Source of the DNA: Martinezella lusitana
GTDB lineage: Bacteria; Pseudomonadota; Alphaproteobacteria; Rhizobiales; Rhizobiaceae
Reading direction: 5' to 3'
Length of the DNA: 64,000 nucleotides
NCBI RefSeq assembly: GCF_016901135.1
Contig: NZ_JAFEVL010000073.1
Coordinates: 310,001 to 374,000, forward strand
Notes under the pieces: generated by a model
What the model saw: the letters and a program-made list of their open reading frames with translations, nothing else
The model's database searches: none
What the model was told of the DNA's origin: nothing
Part shown: positions 1 to 7,336 of the stretch, piece after piece
How positions within the stretch are numbered: position 1 is the stretch's first letter
Layout: each line of letters starts with the position of its first letter
Program-made: the position numbers and the translations under genes

Positions 1-64
1 CCGGTTGACCGATTGCGAGAACAAGGGCGGCGGAGAGCGCCGTAAGGCCAAGAATGCGGATCAA
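1..64 (-). CDS. Partial exported protein, N-terminus only (TTG start)
   Basis: Reading leftward from a TTG at 64-62, the frame stays open to the window edge (about 21 codons). It encodes a hydrophobic stretch beginning MIRILGLTALSAALVLAIGQ, which looks like a signal peptide: a short basic start followed by an Ala/Leu core. A GGGGGA ribosome-binding site lies seven bases upstream of the TTG. The gene follows rlmB on the same strand after about 40 bases, so the two may be co-transcribed. The product cannot be named from so short a piece. A non-coding explanation remains possible. Confidence 0.4.
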   Translation of the reverse strand, partial: MIRILGLTALSAALVLAIGQP

Positions 65-103
65 AGCAAATTCCCCCAACTTGCCGCGCCAGCCGCGGTG
101 CCG

Positions 104-1012
104 TTAGATTTTCAGATAGGACCGCGCCGCATAGAGCGCGATCGCAGCTGCGTTCGAGACATTGAGCGATTTGATCGCGCCCGGCATGTCGAGCCGCGCC
201 AGCGCGTTCACCGTTTCCCGTGTTTTCTGGCGCAGCCCCTTGCCTTCGGAGCCGAGCACCAGGGCGATCTTGTCGCCGCTGAAGGTGCCCTCGAGCGGCG
301 CGGGTCCTTCCGAATCAAGCCCGATGGTGGTGAATCCGAGGCGATGCAGCTCGCTGAGCGCATCGGCGAGATTGGTGATCTGTATATAAGGTATGAGTTC
401 GAGCGCGCCCGAGGCCGATTTTGCCAGCACGCCCGATTCGGTCGGGCTGTGGCGCTGCGTGGTGATGACAGCGCCCGCATCGAAGGCCACGGCCGAGCGC
501 ATGATCGCTCCGACATTGTGCGGGTCGGTCACCTGGTCGAGAACCAGCAGCAGCGGGCTGTCCTTCAGCGCCTCGAGGCGGCGCACGGGCAGGGGACGCG
601 TTTCCAGCATCGCGCCCTGGTGGATTGCTTCAGGGCCCAGCACCTTGTCGATATCCTGCGGCGAGACGATCTCGACGGGAATGCCAAGCGCGTCGGCCGG
701 GCCGATCTCGAGCCGCACCAGCGCATTCTGCGTCGTCGACAGCTTGATGTTCTTGCGCTCGGGATTGCCGAGAGCGGCGCGAACCGTATGCAGGCCGTAA
801 AGAAGGACCTGATCGGGCGCGAGCGCCGGAGGCTTCCAATCATCCGCGCCCGGCCGCTTTCGCTTCTGCGGCTGTGGCGTCGGGATTTCGCCGCGCTCGC
901 GCTTGGCATCGCGATGTGCACGACGCAAGGTGGCGTAATGCGTGTCCTTGGCCGACTTGTCGTCGGCGGTGTTGTCGGGGCCGGAGGGGCCGGATGTTTT
1001 GTCTTTGCTCAT
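104..1012 (-). CDS. rlmB: 23S rRNA (guanosine-2'-O-)-methyltransferase RlmB, TrmH/SpoU family
   Basis: Transfers a methyl group from S-adenosylmethionine to the 2'-O of a guanosine in the peptidyl-transferase region of 23S rRNA (G2251 in E. coli). The 302-residue protein has a basic, low-complexity N-terminal tail (1-60), a SpoU substrate-binding domain starting with LLYGLHTVRAAL (70-81), and the knotted catalytic domain. The three SPOUT motifs are visible: DPHNVGAIMR (163-172), LVLGSEGKGLR (251-261) and SLNVSNAAAIALY (282-294), with the expected Asn, Glu and Ser/Asn residues. The N-terminal tail is longer than in E. coli RlmB, as is common in rhizobia. A sister 2'-O-methyltransferase of the same family is the main alternative. 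Confidence 0.9.
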   Translation of the reverse strand: MSKDKTSGPSGPDNTADDKSAKDTHYATLRRAHRDAKRERGEIPTPQPQKRKRPGADDWKPPALAPDQVLLYGLHTVRAALGNPERKNIKLSTTQNALVRLEIGPADALGIPVEIVSPQDIDKVLGPEAIHQGAMLETRPLPVRRLEALKDSPLLLVLDQVTDPHNVGAIMRSAVAFDAGAVITTQRHSPTESGVLAKSASGALELIPYIQITNLADALSELHRLGFTTIGLDSEGPAPLEGTFSGDKIALVLGSEGKGLRQKTRETVNALARLDMPGAIKSLNVSNAAAIALYAARSYLKI

Positions 1013-1114
1013 GCGGCTTTATAACCAGCGCCTTCCCGGGCGCATAGCCCTCTTTCAGCGCCGTGCTTTTCTCACAGGCTGAAATTTTTTCGTCATTTTT
1101 GGCAATTCCTTATG

Positions 1115-1143
1115 TTGACAGACGGAAGTCGTCCGGTCATATA
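1115..1143 (+). promoter_or_regulatory. Sigma-70-type promoter for the tRNA-Tyr/tRNA-Gly unit
   Basis: A consensus -35 box TTGACA (1115-1120) is followed after exactly 17 bases by CATATA (1138-1143). It lies about 70 bases upstream of tRNA-Tyr. This matches the rhizobial housekeeping promoter pattern (CTTGAC-N17-CTATAT) well. Confidence 0.75.
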
Positions 1144-1211
1144 CGCGGCGCAGATCACGGCGGCGACGCCAAGGTCGAGCAAACTTGGTCGCAAGATCCA
1201 GTCGGAATACT

Positions 1212-1296
1212 GGAGGGATGCCCGAGTGGTTAAAGGGGACGGACTGTAAATCCGTTGGCTCAGCCTACGTTGGTTCAAATCCAACTCCCTCCACCA
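1212..1296 (+). tRNA. tRNA-Tyr (GTA)
   Basis: A class II tRNA of 85 bases with a long variable arm. The acceptor stem pairs GGAGGGA (1212-1218) with TCCCTCC (1286-1292), followed by discriminator A and an encoded CCA (1294-1296). The anticodon GTA is at 1246-1248 within loop context CTGTAAA. The T-arm motif GGTTCAAATCC is intact. Confidence 0.97.
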
Positions 1297-1322
1297 TTCC
1301 GGACCGGATCTTGACCACCCGC

Positions 1323-1396
1323 GCGGGTATAGCTCAATGGTAGAGCAGCAGCCTTCCAAGCTGAATACGCGGGTTCGATTCCCGCTACCCGCTCCA
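1323..1396 (+). tRNA. tRNA-Gly (TCC)
   Basis: A 74-base tRNA, 26 bases after tRNA-Tyr and probably on the same transcript. The acceptor stem GCGGGTA (1323-1329) pairs with TACCCGC (1386-1392), followed by discriminator T and an encoded CCA. Anticodon TCC is at 1355-1357 (loop CTTCCAA). The T arm GGGTTCGATTCCC is present. Confidence 0.97.
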
Positions 1397-1606
1397 GTCT
1401 TTTCAATTTGTTAGATTATTCGCCACAGCGTTCGCCGCTGGACGATTTAGCGCACCTTCGCTGGCCGCAGCTCTTTAGCGGCAGTGGCACATCCGCGTAC
1501 CGTACCAATGCTCCTGACACCCGTCTTTGCATAGTTGTCATGAAGGGTTGCTTATATCAGCACGAGCGTTAGATATTGCTCAGGCAACCGAAACGGGAGA
1601 GCGCAA

Positions 1607-2029
1607 ATGGGTATTTTCGACAAGATCAAGGGTGCAATCTGGGGAGAGGCAAAGGCTGCTCCGGCACCGACGCAGACCACAGCGGCTACCGCCAACCCGG
1701 CCCCTGCGCCGACGCCGGCCCCTTCATCGACCACGGCAGCAACATCGCCCGCGACCAGCGCGCCGGCTGCTCCGGTCGATATCGCCACGATCCTCGATGC
1801 GGCCGTCAAGAAGAGCGGCCAGAAGCTCGACTGGAAACATTCGATCGTCGATCTGATGAAGGCGCTCGGCATGGATGCGAGCCTTTCGGAACGCAAGGAG
1901 CTGGCGCAGGAACTGGGTTATACCGGTGATGCCGGCGATTCCGCCAAGATGAACATATTTCTCCACAAGGCGCTTCTGAAGAAGCTCGCGGACAACGGCG
2001 GCAAGGTGCCGGCCGAGCTTCTCGACTGA
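1607..2029 (+). CDS. DUF3597 family protein
   Basis: A 140-residue protein in two parts. Residues 1-55 are a short amphipathic start (MGIFDKIKGAIWGE) and a long Ala/Pro/Thr-rich linker. Residues 56-140 form the DUF3597 domain, with VDIATILDAAVKKSGQKLDW and the following LMKALGMDASLSERKELAQE. The family has no established function; the N-terminus resembles BON/LysM-type small proteins (MGLFDFIK), which may hint at envelope association. The start follows GGGAGAGCGCAA. No operon partner is evident; a terminator-like hairpin follows at 2107. Confidence 0.8.
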   Translation: MGIFDKIKGAIWGEAKAAPAPTQTTAATANPAPAPTPAPSSTTAATSPATSAPAAPVDIATILDAAVKKSGQKLDWKHSIVDLMKALGMDASLSERKELAQELGYTGDAGDSAKMNIFLHKALLKKLADNGGKVPAELLD

Positions 2030-2436
2030 CAAGCGCCGGGCTTCGGTCTTGACGGCACCGGACATCGATCGTTGTAGACGACGATTTGTCGTTGCCTAAT
2101 TGCTCTGCGCCCTTTCCCACTGGGAGAGGGCGCTTTGCATTGATGACTACCATTACCCCGATGGATGCTTCCATTCCTGCATCCGGCACTGGAATTCATT
2201 CCGGGGCGTCCCTATCTAAGCCACTGAACCGGCAAACGCTTTTATGTCTTTCCGGATCGGCCGGCGAACCTTGGGCGGCGAATGAATATCGAGGGCTGCG
2301 GATCCCGCGCCATCGACCAGGCTTCGCCCGGAATAGGCCCTGCAATTAAGTCTTGCGCAAACGCGACGAAAGCCTTAAACGGCGGCACTAAACCGGTTCG
2401 CCGGGGTCACTCATTACGTTCATAGGAAGCATTCAA
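2030..2436. other. Intergenic region between the DUF3597 gene and tuf
   Basis: A 407-base gap. It contains the hairpin at 2107-2136 and must hold the promoter of the first tuf gene, but no convincing -35/-10 pair was found. Short open frames here have no ribosome-binding site or recognisable product. Confidence 0.5.
2107..2136 (+). terminator. Terminator-like hairpin after the DUF3597 gene
   Basis: GCGCCCTTTCCC (2107-2118) pairs with GGGAGAGGGCGC (2122-2133) with one G-T wobble, followed by TTT. The short T run makes it a weak intrinsic terminator. Confidence 0.5.
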
Positions 2437-3612
2437 ATGGCAAAGAGTAAGTTTGAGCGCAATAAGCCGCACGTTAACATTGGTACGATTGGGCACGTTG
2501 ACCACGGCAAGACGTCTCTGACGGCAGCGATCACGAAGTACTTCGGCGAGTACAAGGCGTATGACCAGATCGACGCTGCTCCGGAAGAAAAGGCACGTGG
2601 CATCACGATCTCGACGGCGCACGTCGAATACGAGACGCCGGCCCGTCACTATGCGCACGTCGACTGCCCTGGCCACGCCGACTATGTGAAGAACATGATC
2701 ACCGGTGCCGCACAGATGGACGGCGCGATCCTGGTTTGCTCGGCCGCCGACGGCCCGATGCCGCAGACGCGCGAGCACATCCTGCTTGCTCGCCAGGTTG
2801 GCGTTCCGGCGATCGTTGTGTTCCTGAACAAGGTCGACCAGGTTGACGACGCCGAGCTTCTGGAGCTGGTCGAGCTCGAAGTTCGCGAATTGCTGTCGTC
2901 CTACGACTTCCCGGGCGACGACATTCCGGTCGTCAAGGGTTCGGCACTTGCTGCTCTTGAAGACAGCGACAAGAAGATCGGCGAAGACGCGATCCGCGAG
3001 CTGATGGCAGCTGTTGACGCCTACATCCCGACGCCTGAGCGTCCGATCGACCAGCCGTTCCTGATGCCGATCGAAGACGTGTTCTCGATCTCTGGCCGTG
3101 GTACGGTTGTGACGGGCCGCGTCGAGCGCGGGATCGTCAAGGTTGGTGAAGAAGTCGAGATCGTCGGCATTCGTCCGACGTCGAAGACGACGGTGACCGG
3201 CGTTGAAATGTTCCGCAAGCTGCTCGATCAGGGCCAGGCCGGCGACAACATCGGCGCGCTGATCCGCGGTGTGAACCGTGACGGCGTCGAGCGTGGCCAG
3301 ATCCTGTGCAAGCCGGGTTCTGTCAAGCCGCACAAGAAGTTCATGGCCGAAGCCTACATCCTGACGAAGGAAGAGGGCGGCCGTCATACGCCGTTCTTCA
3401 CGAACTACCGTCCGCAGTTCTACTTCCGCACGACGGATGTGACCGGCATCGTGACGCTTCCGGAAGGCACGGAAATGGTCATGCCGGGCGACAACGTCAC
3501 GGTTGCTGTTGAGCTGATCGTGCCGATCGCGATGGAAGAAAAGCTGCGCTTCGCTATCCGCGAAGGCGGCCGTACCGTCGGCGCAGGCATCGTCGCCTCC
3601 ATCGTCGAGTAA
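2437..3612 (+). CDS. tuf: Elongation factor Tu, copy 1
   Basis: GTPase that delivers aminoacyl-tRNA to the ribosomal A site. The 391-residue protein carries the G1 motif GHVDHGKT (19-26), the switch I segment RGITIS, the G3 motif DCPGH and the G4 motif NKVD, followed by the two beta-barrel domains. It starts at an ATG preceded by AGGAAG. This copy is outside the str operon, transcribed alone and closed by a strong terminator. By reading, it is identical at nucleotide level to the second copy at 25623-26798, and identity stops at the gene ends. Such pairs are usually kept the same by gene conversion. Confidence 0.98.
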   Translation: MAKSKFERNKPHVNIGTIGHVDHGKTSLTAAITKYFGEYKAYDQIDAAPEEKARGITISTAHVEYETPARHYAHVDCPGHADYVKNMITGAAQMDGAILVCSAADGPMPQTREHILLARQVGVPAIVVFLNKVDQVDDAELLELVELEVRELLSSYDFPGDDIPVVKGSALAALEDSDKKIGEDAIRELMAAVDAYIPTPERPIDQPFLMPIEDVFSISGRGTVVTGRVERGIVKVGEEVEIVGIRPTSKTTVTGVEMFRKLLDQGQAGDNIGALIRGVNRDGVERGQILCKPGSVKPHKKFMAEAYILTKEEGGRHTPFFTNYRPQFYFRTTDVTGIVTLPEGTEMVMPGDNVTVAVELIVPIAMEEKLRFAIREGGRTVGAGIVASIVE

Positions 3613-3637
3613 TCCTCGGATTATTCCTTTATAAGAA

Positions 3638-3666
3638 GGCCCCGCTGGAAACAGCGGGGCCTTTTT
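3638..3666 (+). terminator. Rho-independent terminator of tuf copy 1
   Basis: A 10-bp perfect stem, GGCCCCGCTG (3638-3647) with CAGCGGGGCC (3652-3661), a GAAA tetraloop, and a TTTTTC tail. Confidence 0.9.
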
Positions 3667-3681
3667 CATTGGGGAAGTGCC

Positions 3682-4191
3682 ATGGGATTGATCATTCTGA
3701 CGGGCGCGTCGGGCTCGGGCAAGACGACGATCGCGCAGGCGATAGCGAGGGATCATGCGTCTGAGGTGGCCGTCCATCATTTTGACAGCATCGGCGTCCC
3801 CGCGCTTGACGTCATGATCCGGGATCGTGGCTCGCCGGAGGCCTGGCAGCGTGCCAAGACCATGGAGTGGCTGGCGCGTCTTGCCCCGCATGTCCGGAAG
3901 GGCGAGGCGGTGCTGCTCGAGGGGCAGATGCGAATGTCCTTCGTCGTCGAAGCCATAACCGCGGCAAAGATCAATGAATACAAACTGCTATTGGTCGATT
4001 GCGACGATGCGGCGAGAACGCGTCGGCTGACGATGGAGCGCGGCCAACCCGAGCTCGCCAATGCGGATATGATGAGCTGGGCAACCTATCTGCGCGGTGA
4101 AGCCTTGACGCAAGGCTGCGAGATTCTCGATACCAGCCGCCTTTCGATCGAGCAGAGTGCCGTGCGGGTTTTGCAGCGTCTGCATAGTTAA
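3682..4191 (+). CDS. P-loop AAA-type ATPase / nucleoside-kinase-like protein
   Basis: A 169-residue protein with an N-terminal Walker A motif GASGSGKTT (residues 8-16) directly after a beta strand (MGLIILT). A hydrophobic strand KLLLVDCDD follows in the middle, and an Arg-rich segment (ARTRRLTMERGQP) resembles the LID of adenylate or gluconate kinases. This is the layout of small P-loop kinases acting on a metabolite, but the substrate cannot be told. The start follows GGGGAAGTGCC, 69 bases after tuf and just past its terminator. Confidence 0.75.
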   Translation: MGLIILTGASGSGKTTIAQAIARDHASEVAVHHFDSIGVPALDVMIRDRGSPEAWQRAKTMEWLARLAPHVRKGEAVLLEGQMRMSFVVEAITAAKINEYKLLLVDCDDAARTRRLTMERGQPELANADMMSWATYLRGEALTQGCEILDTSRLSIEQSAVRVLQRLHS

Positions 4192-4303
4192 TGCGGATTG
4201 TCACCATCTGGTGACGAGTTGCGCTTATTCACCGCCGCACGTCACCTTGCGAAACGGCCGAAAGGGTCTATCTATCGCTCGATTTTATTCGGAGGAGATT
4301 TCC

Positions 4304-5197
4304 ATGAGGAAACGCATTCTGTTTACCGGCGGCAGCGGCAAGGCCGGACGCCACACCGTGCCCTGGCTGGTCGAGGCCGGCTACGATGTCCACAACATCG
4401 ATCTCGTGCCGTTGAACAGCCCTGGCGTCACCAATCTGCAGGCCGATGTCACCGATGCGGGACAAGTCTATAACATCCTGACCATGCATCGGGATTTCCC
4501 TGATCTCGATCAGGGCAGGGGCGTGCAGCCCTTCGATGCCGTCGTGCATTTCGCAGCCGTCCCGCGCATCCTGTTGAAGCCCGACAACGAGACGTTCCGC
4601 ATCAACACGATGAGCACCTACAATGTCATCGAGGCGGCGGCGAAGCTCGGCGTGAAGAAGATCATCGTTGCGTCAAGCGAAACGACCTATGGCGTCTGCT
4701 TCGCTGAAGGCCATCGTGATTTCCACCAGTTCCCGCTGGAGGAGGACTATGACGTCAACCCGATGGATTCCTATGGCCTGTCCAAGGTTCTGAACGAAAA
4801 GACCGCGCGCGCCTTCGCCGAGCGCTTCGGCATCGACATCTATGCGCTGCGCATCGGCAATGTCATCGAGCCCCATGAATATGAGCGCTTCCCGGAATAT
4901 TTCGCCGACAGCGGGATCCGCAAGCGCATCGCCTGGAGCTATATCGACGCCCGCGACCTCGGCCAGATCGTTCACCTCTGCATCGAGAAGAGCGGCCTGG
5001 GCTTCCAGGTGTTCAACGCCGCCAACGACACGGTTTCGGCCAACACGCCCTCGCGCGAACTCGCCGCCAACCACTATCCGAACGTGCCTTTCACGCGTGA
5101 GATCGGCGAATATGAGGGCTTGCTTTCCAACCGCAAGATCCGCGAAGTCCTCGGTTTCAAGGAAGAGCACGACTGGCGGAAATATGTGAAAGTCTGA
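4304..5197 (+). CDS. NAD-dependent epimerase/dehydratase (extended SDR)
   Basis: A 297-residue extended short-chain dehydrogenase/reductase, probably acting on a nucleotide-sugar or related substrate. The Rossmann nucleotide-binding motif TGGSGKAG is at residues 8-15. The catalytic Tyr and Lys are in YGLSK (Y157, K161), with SSETTYG contributing the Ser/Thr. The chosen ATG follows a strong GGAGGAG; an in-frame extension upstream to 4157 overlaps the preceding gene and lacks a better ribosome site. Its 3' end directly abuts a decayed phage terminase on the opposite strand. Confidence 0.85.
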   Translation: MRKRILFTGGSGKAGRHTVPWLVEAGYDVHNIDLVPLNSPGVTNLQADVTDAGQVYNILTMHRDFPDLDQGRGVQPFDAVVHFAAVPRILLKPDNETFRINTMSTYNVIEAAAKLGVKKIIVASSETTYGVCFAEGHRDFHQFPLEEDYDVNPMDSYGLSKVLNEKTARAFAERFGIDIYALRIGNVIEPHEYERFPEYFADSGIRKRIAWSYIDARDLGQIVHLCIEKSGLGFQVFNAANDTVSANTPSRELAANHYPNVPFTREIGEYEGLLSNRKIREVLGFKEEHDWRKYVKV

Positions 5198-5199
5198 GG

Positions 5200-5530
5200 C
5201 GTGCCCGCACTTCCATGCGGGCCAGGGCACGCTGCACAGGTGAGATTTCATTGTCCCGGGGTGGCACGTTGATCAGCAGGCGGTTGATGTCGCCCTTGGT
5301 CACCGTCTCGAGATGCTCGCAGATAGCGTCGATATGCCAGCCGTGCGTGCACGTACGGTATCGAAGGTTCGATGACGTGCCATGCTTCCCGAACGAAGCC
5401 GGATAGTGACTTGCACCGCGCCTTGATACGTTTGGCATCAAAGGCGACACGCTGCCTTTCGCGGTCGGCCTGCTCTAGCCGCTCGCGCTCCGCCCGTTTT
5501 CTGTTTCGGGTGCCCAGTAGGGCCAGGTAT
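5200..5530 (-). pseudogene. Phage terminase large subunit, truncated and frameshifted N-terminal remnant
   Basis: Translated leftward in pieces, this stretch gives the N-terminal part of a phage terminase large subunit: a charged coil (RKRAERERLEQADRERQR), then LSGFVREAWHVIEPSIPYVH. In another frame comes GWHIDAICEHLETVTKGDIN and RLLINVPP, and in a third PPGTMKSHLCSVPWPAWK. The PPGTMKS segment is the ATPase phosphate-binding loop region. At least two single-base frame changes (near 5343 and 5258) break it. The homology ends abruptly at about 5204, next to the epimerase stop. No start codon is found in the first frame, where a TAG precedes it. Most of the gene is missing. Confidence 0.75.
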
Positions 5531-5862
5531 TCACGCTTCTACTGAAGGCTCATCCTCGCTAGCGCCAACGACAATTGCGGCGATGCGAGCATCAATCTCT
5601 TCCTCTGTCATGTTGGCGTATTCGATTGGGCCGTTGTTCCGCCCGGTGTGCTGATGGGCGGCAAGCTTCGGATGGACATATGGGGCAGCTGCCTTTGCCA
5701 TATCGTCACGTCGCGCGGCGTCGGCCTTGGGGTTCCTCATAACCTTGAGCATGTACTCAAGAGGGAAGTTGTCCCGGACTTGGAGATTTCGCGCGCACGG
5801 CGCGCTGTGGCCCGATTAGGGGTGCCTTTGGCGCGGCCTCCAGTCTTTTTCCCAATCGCCAT
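5531..5862 (-). pseudogene. Phage terminase small-subunit-like gene with one frameshift
   Basis: A leftward ATG at 5862 opens a frame encoding MAIGKKTGGRAKGTPNRATA, a start typical of small packaging proteins in rhizobial prophages. After about 30 residues the frame shifts by one base near 5775, and the match continues in the neighbouring frame as PLEYMLKVMRNPKAD and MAKAAAPYVHPKLAAHQHTG, ending at TGA 5531-5533. Continuous homology across two frames implies a one-base deletion or a sequencing error. It lies just upstream of the large-subunit remnant in the usual phage order. The small-subunit assignment is inferred from position and general resemblance. Confidence 0.65.
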
Positions 5863-5918
5863 CTACTTTTCTTCTATTTTAGATTACCGTACAACTTGCG
5901 CAACGTGGAGGAAAGCGC

Positions 5919-6437
5919 ATGAGACTATCACAGGGCGAAAAACTCATTTTGATGGCTCTTGCGGCCGCGAAAGACGGCAAGGACGAGCTGGATCTGGATT
6001 TCATTCGTCGGGCCATCTACAGCGGCAACACATGGGCGCTAACCTGGGAATTCTCAGGTATACCAGCTGAAGATACCGAGCCCGGGATCGCGGACGAGAC
6101 TGCAGAGATAATGAGCATGTGGTCTTACATTGAGCGTAGCGTCGGCGAACTCCCGGTTGCGGAGCGGGAGCAATTGGAAAAAGATGCCTATCCCCACTCG
6201 CTAAGCTTCTCCGGTTTTGATGGTAATCACGACCCCCATTACTCGGTAGCATCGTTCCTTGTTAAGGACATGGGCCGATTCGAGGAATTCAAAGAGCGCT
6301 CTTTGAATTCTCACACTCAAAGCAGTCTACCAACGTACAGAAGGATGCTTTCGGCCTACAAAGCCGAGCTCCGAAACCTCGGATTCACCTCGCGATCACT
6401 ACCTGCTGACAAGATACTAGGGATTGTTAAGCCGTAA
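5919..6437 (+). CDS. YfbU-like family protein
   Basis: A 172-residue protein resembling the YfbU family. The central block TAEIMSMWSYIERSV and the C-terminal block LSFSGFDGNHDPH, followed by ASFLVKDMGRFEEF and LNSHTQSSLPTYRRMLSAY, match that family's pattern. YfbU proteins have no well-defined biochemical role. The start ATG follows GTGGAGGAAAGCGC. Base composition is visibly less GC-rich than in flanking core genes, and the gene sits beside phage remnants, which suggests transfer. Codons 123-131 lie within a 26-bp perfect palindrome (6285-6310). Confidence 0.7.
   Translation: MRLSQGEKLILMALAAAKDGKDELDLDFIRRAIYSGNTWALTWEFSGIPAEDTEPGIADETAEIMSMWSYIERSVGELPVAEREQLEKDAYPHSLSFSGFDGNHDPHYSVASFLVKDMGRFEEFKERSLNSHTQSSLPTYRRMLSAYKAELRNLGFTSRSLPADKILGIVKP
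6285..6310. repeat. 26-bp perfect palindrome inside the YfbU-like gene
   Basis: The half-site GAATTCAAAGAGC (6285-6297) is followed with no spacer by its exact reverse complement (6298-6310). It is contained within the open reading frame. Confidence 0.95.
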
Positions 6438-6489
6438 GTTCATGCCGGACGTTTTTCAAGACTGGCATGGGTTAACCTTGGAGTATGTG

Positions 6490-6759
6490 ATGACAGACAC
6501 TGATCGACTTAACGATCCATTCTACGACCGCATTCACCACTTCCTCGACCAGTTCGATCCCGGCACCCCGGAGTACGGGATAGCCTTGATGGTTGCAGAT
6601 CAAGGCATTCAGTCCCTGAAGGGCAACCAGATCTACATCTGGGAAAAGCGGATCGTTCCGGTTATCAGCAGACCGATGAATGACGAGGAGCGCCTAGAGG
6701 CCGCCCTCCATGACGATCGCGAGGCAGAGGCGCGTGATATGCAGCAGCTCCAGGAGTAG
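6490..6759 (+). CDS. Hypothetical protein, 89 residues
   Basis: A small acidic protein starting MTDTDRLNDPFYDRIHHFLD and ending in a charged helix (EERLEAALHDDREAEARDMQ). It has no signal peptide or membrane segment, and no recognised domain. The ATG at 6490 has a GGAG seven bases upstream; an in-frame extension back to 6424 would overlap the YfbU-like gene. It sits 52 bases after that gene and four bases before the next, so the three may form one accessory transcript. Probably a phage- or island-derived gene, inferred only from context. Confidence 0.55.
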   Translation: MTDTDRLNDPFYDRIHHFLDQFDPGTPEYGIALMVADQGIQSLKGNQIYIWEKRIVPVISRPMNDEERLEAALHDDREAEARDMQQLQE

Positions 6760-6763
6760 CCGC

Positions 6764-6937
6764 ATGGGAAAAAAGAAGAAGTCGAAAGTAAAAGTGAAGC
6801 CGAAGCGGAACCCCGCAGCCTTCTCGCTCCCCGGTAGCTCGGGCGCTCTCGCCTCGATAGACATGAGGCAATTCAAATTCGCCCCGAAACCATACGAAGG
6901 CGGTGCGCCCGGCCTTCGATCCCAGAACAAGAAATAA
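6764..6937 (+). CDS. Hypothetical small basic protein, 57 residues
   Basis: Begins MGKKKKSKVKVKPKRNPAAF, a strongly basic lysine-rich tail, followed by a Gly/Ser/Pro-rich part ending in GGAPGLRSQNKK. The preceding gene's last codons supply a GGAG ribosome site (CAGGAGTAG), and the genes are four bases apart, suggesting translational coupling. The charge suggests nucleic-acid or RNA binding, but nothing more can be said. It is short, so a chance reading frame is possible. Confidence 0.5.
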   Translation: MGKKKKSKVKVKPKRNPAAFSLPGSSGALASIDMRQFKFAPKPYEGGAPGLRSQNKK

Positions 6938-7336
6938 CCGGCTGACCCACCTGGCGCTGTTATGATGAGGCTGGCGAGCCCGGAACGGCGGTACGGCATC
7001 TTCTGCCACGAATGAGGCCATGATCTTGGCGCCGGATGTGCTCATGCTATCCGGCAGCGGCGTCGACCCAGGTACGGCGCCTCTCCATTTGTTACGCAGC
7101 ATAACCAAAAATGCTTCCGCAAACACTCGACAAATAGCCCCGTTTATTTAAGTAGGGTTGCGTATGCTGGGTATCTCCTTGAGATTGCAGCGCGTGGTAC
7201 GGTGTAATCGCGCCCCTGTTTCAGACGAACATCCCCCTGGCCCTGGTGCTTTGAGGATGGAACCGGGGCGGTTTGCGTCGCTACGAAAAATGGTTTGCCG
7301 GCTGGCTCTCAAGGGGTCAGCCGTTTCGGAGGTGTC
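6938..7336. other. Intergenic region before the glycosyltransferase pair
   Basis: A 399-base gap. Leftward open frames here (for example up to 7126) lack a good ribosome site and overlap real genes, so I see no gene. No tRNA fragment, integrase or direct repeat marking an attachment site was found. The promoter of the glycosyltransferase genes is presumably within 7140-7330 but was not identified. Confidence 0.5.

Noticed and set aside
5..1024. A 339-codon rightward open frame opposite rlmB
   Set aside because: rlmB has all three SPOUT motifs; the rightward frame has none.
2407..3891. Long leftward open frames opposite both tuf genes (also 25425-27170)
   Set aside because: Both arise from the identical tuf sequence read backwards, so their similarity to each other is not evidence of a gene.
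6665..7126. A leftward 153-codon frame over the small basic gene and the following gap
   Set aside because: No good ribosome site and no protein-like pattern; it overlaps two better-supported small genes.
5200..7336. An integrase or tRNA attachment site for the phage remnant
   Set aside because: No integrase-like frame, tRNA fragment or flanking direct repeat was seen.
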